From: Sialis fuliginosa
Taxonomy: Eukaryota > Arthropoda > Insecta > Megaloptera > Sialidae
Direction of reading: 5' to 3'
Length of the DNA stretch: 64,000 nt
Assembly: GCA_961205875.1 (NCBI GenBank)
Contig: OY540809.1
Coordinates: 14,582,267-14,646,266, forward strand
The notes beneath the pieces were generated by a model. It was given only the letters and a program-made list of their open reading frames with translations. It ran no database searches and was not told the origin of the DNA. A program made the position numbers and the translations under genes. Within the stretch, counting starts at the first letter, position 1. Every line of letters begins with the position of its first letter. Shown here one piece after another: positions 54,815 through 64,000 of this stretch.

Positions 54815-55135
54815 TTATGTATGTTTAACTCTGACAAATATGCACTGATTTTGACGAGTATACTCCTGAAATGGTCTCATATAAATTTTATCAGAATCTG
54901 ACCTTGGAGTTCAAAAACGAGGGGGTTTTCAATTTGACAATATATATTTTTATGTTCAGACATAACCCCGATAAATATGTACCAATTAAGACGATTTTAT
55001 GTTTGTTTCAAAGAGTATAATTCTGAGGTGATGCCGTATAAATTTTATCAGAATTTGATAATGGACTTTGAAGACAGAGAAAAAATAAAAAACTTAAAAA
55101 TAAAATAAAAATAAAACTGACTTCAAAAAACAACC
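54815..55135 (+). repeat. repeat F, copy 2
   Basis: Two tandem-like halves with actctgacaaatatgcac and aaccccgataaatatgtac, ending aaaactgacttcaaaaaa as in copy 1; a related fragment precedes it at 54515-54560. Confidence 0.6.
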
Positions 55136-55139
55136 CTAA

Positions 55140-57140
55140 GTGCACTGAAAAGTATAAAATAATTAAATTTAACAGTTTTTGATGTCGGTGGCAAGTTAAT
55201 ACAAAACTTTAAAAAAAATAAAAAAAGAATATTAGCGATGATATGAAGTCAATTTTCGGGCTGTTTTATTTAATTGCTTGACGTTTCGACTTTCATTTCG
55301 CATTCTTTTTTAGAAGTGTCTCTGAAACAGCCTGAAAATTTCGTTTATATGGACAAAAGTCATGAAGAACTACAGAAGAAAAATGATGATGATGAGTTAC
55401 ATATACTTTTTATAAGGGTTCATTATTTTATGAGATTATCGTTAGGAAAAAAAATTAACAAATTTTTCATTTTTAGATTGGTTATATTAATATTTAATTG
55501 TTTATGTATGCTTTATAGATATTTTAATTTTTATTAAAATTTACGTTTATTTTGTTTCAGGTGAGTCTTTTTGTTACAATTGTCGAAAGCTTGACTTCAT
55601 GAGAGTATTAGTAAGTAGAAAAATATTATTATAAATATAATTTTTACTGAAATATCAAAACTGTGTTTATTACAGTCTTCTAGCGACTGAATCGTTTCTA
55701 CTAGAAAGCAGAGATTAAGAATAATTATAGTAAATAGTGAATCAATAATAGACATGAGTTAAAAAATAAAATTTTAAGTTTTTGACGCTTTTTTGGGTAT
55801 AAATGGGTTAACAATTTTTTTTTGTCCAATCCCAGGTCTCAAACGAAACCTGACGGTTGATGAAATTTAAAAATGTAAACGTTTTGTTATTAATAAAATA
55901 GGTATTATTATTAAAATATTTTGTCTATGGTCCATATCTGTGAAATAATTTCAGAGTTACTCGATTTGTCATCTGAACAACTTAGAGTGACCTAGACAAA
56001 TATTGAACTATGAAATATTGATTTATATGATAATATATGCATATTATCATTTTGCAAATAAACATACCATACGCTTATTGTGCAACTGTGCATAGAAAAC
56101 AAAATAACCAATTATAACTACCTACGAGTGGGTCAATTTCAAATAGCTATCAGCAAAAAAGGGGTTATACATACATACATACACGCATATCCCACATCAT
56201 TGCGGTACACAAAATTTACACATTTTGAGGTACACTGGTGTACATACAATCTGCACGAACCCACAAAACAGGCAAGTGCATGTCAAATATGTATTTTCGC
56301 TAACGGTAATTGCATTTTGTTAGTTGAGCTAAAATTTAATTAATCACATACGACGGGGTGGGAACAAAACCGACGTGTCAATCCACCTGCCCCCTTCACC
56401 CCCTCCCCGACGATGTTGGTGTCTCCGATAAAACCAATGGATAGTTTGTCGAATATGCCCATCACACGCTTGCCCCGAGATTAATCAGTGGATTAACCGC
56501 CTCTTTTCGAATGGGGCATATATATGTAAAATAAGAACATATAACGATAAATCTGTTGATGCACAACTTGAATAAAAAAGAGTCGATTTTTTATGAAATA
56601 AAACTGAAATTTAGGTTAAATTTCGATCGTAATTTACCCTAATCGTCGCTCATGTTTCGGTTAAAAAATCGGAGAAAAACCGATCGAATTAGTGATGAAA
56701 ATAAATAAAATTTAAATTAATAAATTCATGACGCATAGGGCTTGTGTTTGATGCAATTTGATAAATTTTGATGGTGTTAAATTTTCCCAAATCGTTGGAT
56801 TTGTAGCTCAACAATTATGTTAAACGCTGTTTTATTCATGATAATTTATCGTGTCAAATGGTGCACTGGATTCGATACATGACTGATAATTAATTGCTCG
56901 TAGATATATATTCAAACAGGGGAGGTGTTAATTTTTGGATTATCGGTGACATATTAACTGTTGGTTATTGCAATGATAATGGACACAGATTAAGAATTGG
57001 TGTTTACTGTGTATTAACTGATGCTGTGATTCACTGGTGTATTATTTTTTGGTTGTCCTGGGAAAATTCGTGAAAATATTGTAAAATTGTAGAATTTTAG
57101 AAGGTATTTATTTTAATAAAAAAAAACTACCTTGAGTGTC
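55140..57140. other. gene-free region
   Basis: Contains a Penelope-style phrase gcttgacgtttcgactttc (55273-55293), a plus-strand frame at 55274-55537 and one at 56080-56343 without domains. The stretch 56340-56520 is more GC-rich and complex (cacctgcccccttcacccc...) and could be conserved non-coding DNA. No gene can be supported. Confidence 0.4.
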
Positions 57141-57181
57141 ATGGGACTTTCTTATACGTAATACTGAGAGTGAACAGTATA

Positions 57182-57613
57182 AGGTAGTGACATCAGTTTT
57201 GGTCCCTTCAAGATCAACGTATACTGTTTTTTGGGATTGATTTTTAGTAATTCTCATAAACTTTTGTTACTAATAAAACAAGTGCCTCTTTATAAAATAA
57301 ATTTAATTACTAAAATCCACAATTTTTAATTATAGCCTTTTATTTTGTTTATGTTTAAAAAAAAGTAAAACCTGTAATAGGCACCCAGTAATCGGCACTT
57401 GCTAATAATTACAAAATGATAAGTACTACGATATAAAATAAAAATCATATTTGAAACAATGTAAAGCGGATGCTACGATAATATAATAATTTTTTTTTTT
57501 TTATTAAAATGTAAATGTCTTTGGACCCGACTGGTTCCTTTAGACAGCCATTGTGTGGTTAACTAAGATTGTTTTTGTATTTTGTACCTATATATATGTA
57601 TATATAAATATCT

Positions 57614-57644
<31 letters not shown>

Positions 57645-57892
57645 TTACTATCCCTAAACAGATGGACACTGAGATGGAAAGGATTAGCTTTGGGTAATAT
57701 AATAATTAATAAATACATAGATTACACTAATAATTTGTTTAAATGTCCTCCATTTTGACACCTACTGGCCGATATTGTTTATAGATTATGATTCAGTAAT
57801 GGCAGTAATCAAATATTAATAAATATTTCTAATTTAGTACATTTAATTAAACAAGAATCCAACATTGGGGTATAATACAAGTGCAAGTACCT
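57182..57892. mobile_element. TA-flanked element G, copy 2 (711 bp, inverse)
   Basis: Left terminus AGGTAGTGACATCAGTTTTGG, right inverse ending gcaagtacct; TA at 57180-57181 and 57893-57894. Longer than copy 1 owing to an added block with a poly-T run (57610-57638). Confidence 0.65.
57610..57638. repeat. poly-T tract
   Basis: A near-uninterrupted run of about 27 T inside element G copy 2; could be the poly-A of a small inserted retroelement on the minus strand. Confidence 0.6.
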
Positions 57893-58399
57893 TACGTGTT
57901 TATAATTTTATTTTTATCAAATATATTTCTGGAAAATAAATTATAGATAATAATAATATCTACAATTCTATTATTCACACCGTTTAAAAAATAATTCGAA
58001 AAATAAAAATATATTAACATTTTTCGGTTTCAAAAATAGGTTTCCTTCCGAGACCAAAATTAGCCTTAAATATAAAATTTCACCAAGCTACGATTTGTCG
58101 TATTTGAGTTACAATGTCGACTTGTACACAGATATTATTACGAAAATAATCAGAATTGATTTAGAGAATGTCAAAATGGATAATTTCATCAAAAACCGGA
58201 ATTCTAAAAAAATCGGCTAAATACTTAATTTACCATTTTTCAATGTTGTACACCACAAACAGTAAAGACTTTACTATTTAATATTTTGAATATTGTCAAT
58301 CTGAATATTTAAGGTATAGTATGACAAATGTCATAATGTAACTCTGAATGAATATCGGACAGTTAAGTAAGTTCTTACATAAAATTAACTGCATAACAT

Positions 58400-58740
58400 C
58401 CAAACAATACATTCGTAAATCTTTAGTCTGAACCAACGACGATAATAACTTGTACGTCAAATAAAAATAAATAATCTAGCATCCGATGTAACTGTGGGCT
58501 AGAAATAAGTTACATTTGTAGCAGTAGCAGCATGTTGTGTAGAGAATTATGCACAAAGTTCGCAGATTTGTTGGAAAGATTATGAATGCCGTGCATTTAT
58601 AATTCACAAGATGTGCTACGGGTGTTTAACGCAAACCCTAACATGAATTGTTACAAGAAATACTGTGACGTGAACACATAACATATGTTACGTGTGGGCC
58701 GTTCACAAGCCAAACCGATTAACTATATAAATATATTAAA
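58400..58740. other. complex non-repetitive stretch
   Basis: Higher-complexity sequence without open frames or repeats recognised, with cagtagcagcatg and aaccctaacatg. Candidate unique non-coding DNA. Confidence 0.3.
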
Positions 58741-58741
58741 T

Positions 58742-59062
58742 ACTAGCTGTTAATCGCGACTTCGTTCGCGTGGAATTTAAGTTAGGTCGGAGCTGCCAGA
58801 AAAGGAGAAAATCCACTTGACATAAAACCCATGAAGAAGAAGGTTAGGTAATACAGATTTCTGTTATGGTAGTCGATAAAACAGGTCGCGTGTACAAATG
58901 TCACACCAATTTTTTTTATCTAATACATTTTTTGGGATACAAAGTAGTCTATATCATTTCATAGGATGCAAAAAATTTAATCAAGAAAGTTTAGCCGCGA
59001 AAAGGTAACAAACAGACAGATAGAGACAATGACACTTTCCCATTTATAATGTTAGTATGGAT
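58742..59062 (+). repeat. dispersed repeat E, copy 3 (most complete)
   Basis: Starts actagctgttaatcgcg and gacttcgttcgcgtgg, ends catttataatgttagtatgga. The best representative of the family in this window. Confidence 0.7.
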
Positions 59063-59399
59063 AAACCTAATTTATGTAGAATTTTATTAATGTTAAAGTA
59101 AGTTAAGAAAGAATGTTTATTTATAAGTTAAAGCTTATTTTGACGATATATTTTTGCTCACAAATTGTGAATCGTTTCAGGATTTTGAATGGATGTTATT
59201 ACAGTCTTATTTTCGTTATTTATAAAATTTGGGTTTACTTTATTATTATATAAAGACGAAACGAGATACTAAAACCTATTCACGTCTCGTGAAAAACGCT
59301 AGTAAAAAATATACATATATTTTAATATTTTTTGCTCGTTTGATTGTAGACACTAATTATACATCGCAAGCAAATAAATAGTTTGTTTGAGTAAATCGA

Positions 59400-59990
59400 T
59401 TAGATTTTTTGCTCCTTAAACTAACATCAAACGTTACAGCCTTCGGCGCGCTTTTTCTAGTCAATTGTTTTTGCTTAATATCGCCGCGCTTTATACGACT
59501 AACAATTTTGTACACCATAATTGTGCATCGTTTATTTTAGAAACTCCTAGTAGGCTATGCTAGAAAAACTTTATTGCTGTTTGAAGTTAATTTTGCTATG
59601 TGTTATTTTGTTGATTATTATTTGTTGAACGATATTTTATTAGATCTATTAAAAAAAGTATACAGAAAACAATTTTCTATCGAGAGTAAGGGTGTGTAAA
59701 AGCGTACGTATCCCGCGAGGGCGCGTGTATACTAACTACGAAATTCAATGTATACCTATAAAGACTCGTTGTTGTCTATATAGAAAAAGTGTAACAAAAC
59801 CATTGGGTACCTTGGATCGATAGGGGCGCTACCTTTCGTCAGCCTTTGTAATTAAGACAAACGAGCGGGCTAATTAAGGCGAGGTGGCAAATTGATTGAT
59901 TGATTGATCGAGTGACCTATGAGCACACAAACTGTAGTTAGCGCGTCCAGGTGCCGGATACATCCGGTCAATTTGATAATGTAAATCTAT
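59400..59990. promoter_or_regulatory. candidate conserved non-coding or enhancer block
   Basis: Undegraded-looking sequence with TAATTAA-containing homeodomain-type sites (59850-59885), a tandem ttgattgattgattga (59891-59908), and GC-richer phrases. No transposon ends or open frames. Enhancer role is inference only. Confidence 0.3.
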
Positions 59991-60185
59991 TTATCTATCT
60001 TATCAGATATTTTTTTAAGTTTGTAATTAATTTTAGTAATGTACGTTATAATAAAGTATAGATTCTAAATAAATTTCTAATGTTTTCACGATTCCTTAAT
60101 CAAGTACGGCCATTATCTCAATACCGTCTGTCTGTCTGTGAAAGTTCTGCAAAAAAAATCTTACTAAAATTAAAGCTTGGTCATA

Positions 60186-60502
60186 CTTACACCTATTATA
60201 AATGCGAAAGTGTCTCTATATCTCTGTCTGTCTGTTTGTTACCTTATAATGGCTAAACCACTGAACCGATTTTGATGAAATTTTTCAGAAAGATAGCTTG
60301 CATCCTAAGGAAGGACATAGTATCATTATATCCCGTAAAATTTATTAGATTAAAAAATGGGTGTGTGATATTTGTACGTATTATATGTTAGGTTATGCTT
60401 TTTTGGTGTGGACATCTAGTGTGTAAATACGAAACTAAAATCGTAACTAAACAGAAATCTGTATTACCACGCGGACGAAGTCGCGCAGGTAACAGTTAGT
60501 AT
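60186..60502 (-). repeat. dispersed repeat E, inverted copy 4
   Basis: From cacctattataaatgcgaaag to accacgcggacgaagtcgcg; contains the phrase aaccactgaaccgattttga typical of insect retroelement tails. Confidence 0.7.
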
Positions 60503-60542
60503 TTTAAGTTTATATAAATAACCATTTTTTATAAATTGTATA

Positions 60543-60904
60543 ACAGTTTTATAACGAGGTTGGGTCTTTGAATGAAACTAAACATTTTTAAATTAAACGT
60601 TTCGACATTTATTAGTTTTTATCAGTTTATTTAATTAAAACAATAGATATTCTAACATTTTTATAACATTTTTTATTCCAATAAAATTTTGCAGACAGTT
60701 TGAAATAGAACAAAAAAAACTTCAATCTTACAACCATATTAAATTGAATTTGTATTAATTTAATTGTTGTCTGCAAAATTTTATTGAAATTAAAAATAAT
60801 ATAATATCTACTGTTTTAATTAAAGAAAATGATGAAGACTAATAATGGTCCAACCGTTTAATATTTTTTTTTAATTCAATGATCCAACCTCGTTATAAAA
60901 CTGT
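60543..60904. mobile_element. long-TIR MITE (362 bp, TA duplication)
   Basis: ACAGTTTTATAACGAGGTTGG begins and its inverse ends the element; TA lies at both flanks (60541-60542, 60905-60906). Arms extend about 150 bases with scattered differences, including ataaaattttgcagaca. Confidence 0.75.
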
Positions 60905-60909
60905 TATTA

Positions 60910-62270
60910 AACAAGTTAGTATTTTATAAAGAAAATATTTCTGGCAATTCTTTTTTACCCATTTACTCGATCTTCAATCTCATAAAAAAGGAATTACATT
61001 CGATGTTGAATCTACAGTTTTTTTTATTCAACATACCTTAAAATGTTTGTTAAATTATCTTAAAATGATATATAGTTCTTTTTAATAACTTAATTTGAAT
61101 CCACCCCCCCCTCTCCCCTTGTCAGAGACTGCGACAGACACAAATACTTGAGAGTAATTAGTCTTTTACATTTTGTCGTGTTCGCGAATATAAATTAATA
61201 TTAAAATCAACTTTATGTTTGCTTTGTCTAGAAAAATCAATTAGCTAATTGTTATTATTATAATAAATATATATTTATCCCTTGTTCCATCTCGTGTTTT
61301 CTTTTGTTTGTAACGGAGAGACGTGACGTTAAGTCGCGTTAAAAATACACATTAAGATGGGGTCGTTTAGATAAAGTTGACTTTATATTTTCAAAGGTAT
61401 ATAGATAAAATTTGTTTAAATTACAAGCTAAAATGGAAATGAATGTACGAAATATATACAGCTGATAAAAGTATTGACATTATAAATCACGATTCCTATT
61501 CAAAAATAAATTCGTTTCGTTTAAAATAATCATTTGCGTTTGTTTGAAAAAGATTTAAGTGAAGTCTACTATCATATACTCGTATAATCAGATTTTTTAT
61601 ATTAAATTTCAGATTTTCTTTAGAATCATTAAAAATGCCAAATGAATTTTATTTTTAACTTTTTATTTGAATATAAATACGGTGAAGCATCTTAAAATCG
61701 ACCAATTTAAAAAAATGATCATTTTTCGGAAAAATTATAAATATTTAAAAAAGAGATAACGGGATACATTGTTGTGCTTAGGTGAAAGGCAGTAAGAAGC
61801 AAAATGTAAAGTTTTAAGTATGTATACTTAAAACTTTACATTTTATTTAATAAAAAATGATTCGCTAACAAAAAAAAACCTTTAGATCTGCAACCAGTTT
61901 GAGACCATTCTGTTGTATGTATATATATTCAACACCACGTACAGTATATCACGAAGTAAATATTTATTTCCATTAACAAAATTCATTGGTTAAAACACAC
62001 AAGCCTTCGAAGACATGCGTCGTTTAAAATTGTTGATTAAATAAGCTGTATTTAAATAGAAGAGAAGAGAGCGGAGATGTAATTAATTAAAGTAATGAAT
62101 TATGAACATCCGTTGTGCTCAGTGGCTGCTGTATCTTGTCTTAACCCTTTCACATACAAATATATCTAACCCAATGATTTTAGACTTTTCAATTGATATC
62201 TTACCAAATTCTTTAGGTGATAAAGATCTAATTAAAATTAGAAAAGAATATTAAATTATAAAAAAAAATC
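60910..62270. other. gene-free region with one perfect palindrome
   Basis: A/T-rich; a poly-C stretch (61104-61119) and the palindrome at 61801-61844 are the only structured items. No gene supported. Confidence 0.4.
61801..61844. repeat. perfect palindrome, 20-21-base arms
   Basis: aaaatgtaaagttttaagta is followed by a 4-base centre and its exact complement. It forms a hairpin or cruciform; a role as a transcription terminator is not known in this setting. Confidence 0.8.
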
Positions 62271-62274
62271 TGGA

Positions 62275-62800
62275 GGTATGTAACCCCTTAAAAAGGGTTT
62301 AATGCAACATAATTTTGCATCAAAATAATGCGACCTTGTCTACCTTTCTGTAGTAACCCCCCTCCACTTCCAACTTAAACTAATTTAAATTTAAGCAATT
62401 TATCGGGTTTTTTTCGATAGTACCTATAATTTTTTAAAGAAAATTTTAGTTTAGTTAAAAGAGTTAAATGCAATACATTTTTACATCCAAATTATGCAGT
62501 CTTTCCTATCCTTCTGGAATAAAAAAATGCCCCCCGCCCTAGTTTTTTTTTGGAACACAATTTTTTTAAAAGAAAATTAGGGTTAAAATGCAATATAATT
62601 TTGTATCAAATAATACCTTGCCTACCCTACTGTTGTAAAAAAAAACTCAATCCACACTCTTACACAATTTTTTTATGTTATTTATCGTTCTTTTATTTAT
62701 TTTTTGTTAAAAGTCAGAACAGTTTTTTTAAAGAACATTATGTTTAAAAAGGGTTAAAATGCAGCTCGTTTTATAATACAATGTCATTGTATCTACATAG
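62275..62800. repeat. degenerate tandem repeat, about 150-base units
   Basis: Four units share a ggttaaaatgcaatataattttg-like opening and a cctac/cctatc centre followed by a C-rich tract in most. Units are diverged. Confidence 0.65.
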
Positions 62801-64000
62801 CTGGAAGCATTTTCATTTATGTAAGTAACTAACTTGCTATAATCGTGATATTTGATATGTTATAAATTCTAGAAACGGAGTTAGTTGATATACGTACGTA
62901 TTAAACGAATGTAGTTATTTTAACAGAAATCGTATCAGTGTAGTGAACGTTTTCTGCTTAAAAACATCACATGGTATTAAATATAATTAACAGATGTAAA
63001 GAAGGGAAATGAGATTGTTCTAAAGGATACATTATTTATTAACTGTTTTGCGTTTGTTTATAAATGTAGAATGTATGTAGGTAGATAATTACGATGTTTT
63101 TTTTTTCTCTTAAAAGATTGCTAATTTATTATTAATTTTAATTTGTTCATTGAAGTATTTATCTGTTTCTATTGTTATATATTTTTGCGGTATTATATTT
63201 TGTTATAATGACATATTTCAAACATTCATTTTTGTATAATCAAAAAAGATAGGGTAAACTTTTTTTTTTTTAAATGTTTCTGCTCAAGTCAAAACTTTGT
63301 ATACTTAATTTTTTTCTTTGCGGCACATAGTAGCACAAACCGAGCACAACATAATTTTTTTTTCGAAATTGAAATGATGGAGCTAACTTCAAAAGTTTGA
63401 ATGAAGTAATCTCGATAACTACTAAACCGATTTTGATGAAACCTACACCAACGTGTTCCCTGAAATCTTAGAAGTGCTGTAGGGTACATATAGTCACGCT
63501 ATCGCTCAAAATAACTGAGCAGTGAATATTTTTATTTTAAAATTATAATAGTACTTTATAATACCAAGCATAATAGAATCAATAGATATTTTTTCTTCTA
63601 TACCCTGTAGAACGTTCATGTATTAAATTTTTTTTATATTAATCCATCATTTATGTATGAATTCAAGAATAATAAAAATATACTTCCAATCCCCTTATGT
63701 TTTGATTCTTTTGATGCAACTGTACAAAGAATTGTATATATATTCTTTTGTAAACAATGTATGTATATGTTCGCGATTCATGTTTTTATGTGTGTATTTT
63801 TATATCTTATTGAGATATTGCATCGAAATCTGAAAAGCATTGTAAATGTATTTGTACTGTGCAATGTATATTTATCTTTGTTCATATCAAGTCTTTGTTA
63901 TCAACAACAAAAATAACCTAACGCTATTTTTTATTATTATGTTTGTATACCTACACAAGATTATTATTTTTTTCTGATATATTTAACATACATATGCCTC
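62800..64000. other. gene-free right end of the window
   Basis: Nothing recognised; a fragment of a repeat tail with gataactactaaaccgattttgatgaa (63414-63440) is present. Short open frames (63289-63489, 63653-63916) lack features. Confidence 0.4.

Larger units (their letters stand above)
57145..58225 (+). repeat. repeat R2, copy 2, interrupted by element G
   Basis: The left end gggactttcttatac matches the left end of the 6826-7896 element, and 57960-58225 matches its right half (acgatttgtcgtatttgagttac and following). In between lies element G copy 2. Confidence 0.55.

Noticed and set aside
55274-55620. Possible small exons (acceptor at 55311, 55560; donor near 55611)
   Set aside because: Splice-like strings exist but the peptides have no recognisable domain and a Penelope-like repeat phrase overlaps the first.
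1-64000. Endogenous virus or polydnavirus segment
   Set aside because: No viral structural or replication gene, no circle junction motif that I can recognise; the LRR genes have host-like promoters and introns.
1-64000. tRNA or rRNA genes
   Set aside because: No A/B-box plus cloverleaf-like segment was noticed on either strand; a tRNAscan run would be decisive.

Overview
The window is nuclear DNA of an insect. It is very A+T-rich (roughly a quarter G+C by eye), has short GT-AG introns of about 60-940 nt, a short TTAGG-type run, and is dense in degraded DNA transposons. Its one recognisable gene family is a tandem cluster of secreted leucine-rich-repeat (LRR) proteins of about 280-300 residues at 0.5-46.4 kb. 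GC-poverty plus an expanded secreted-LRR family recalls aphid-parasitoid braconid wasps (Aphidius/Lysiphlebus type), where as I recall LRR proteins occur in venom. Several repeats resemble ones common in Lepidoptera, so the taxon is an inference and not a reading.

The cluster forms three blocks. Block A (0.5-12.8 kb) has A1, A2, A4 on minus and A6, A8 on plus, with pseudogenes A3, A5 and A7. Block B (13.7-34.7 kb, all minus) has B2-B6 intact and B1 broken. Block C (36.5-46.4 kb, all minus) has C2 and C3 intact, C1 and C4 broken, and 3' relics. Intact members have a signal peptide, two N-terminal cysteines about 9-12 residues apart, about eight LRR units, a conserved C-terminal CP motif and an uninterrupted coding exon. 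In most of them an intron ends within about 20 nt upstream of the ATG. A TATA-like box lies about 65 nt upstream of that intron's donor in several members.

The cluster is still turning over. B5 and B6 lie in a segmental duplication whose non-coding flanks are nearly identical, yet the two proteins differ at 56 of 282 residues, mostly by amino-acid-changing substitutions. A2 and A4 share a nearly identical 3' tract (gene conversion). A3 and A5 were broken by transposon insertions. Paralogous empty sites and target-site duplications define several elements exactly (4163-4760, 6845-7183, 25323-25797, 26176-27475).

The right part (46.5-64 kb) has no supported protein-coding gene. It holds nested DNA transposons, tails of one dispersed retroelement-like repeat, two hammerhead-ribozyme-like motifs, a GC-rich patch at 46.6-46.9 kb and a less decayed, TAAT-rich block near 59.4-60.0 kb that may be regulatory DNA of a neighbouring gene.
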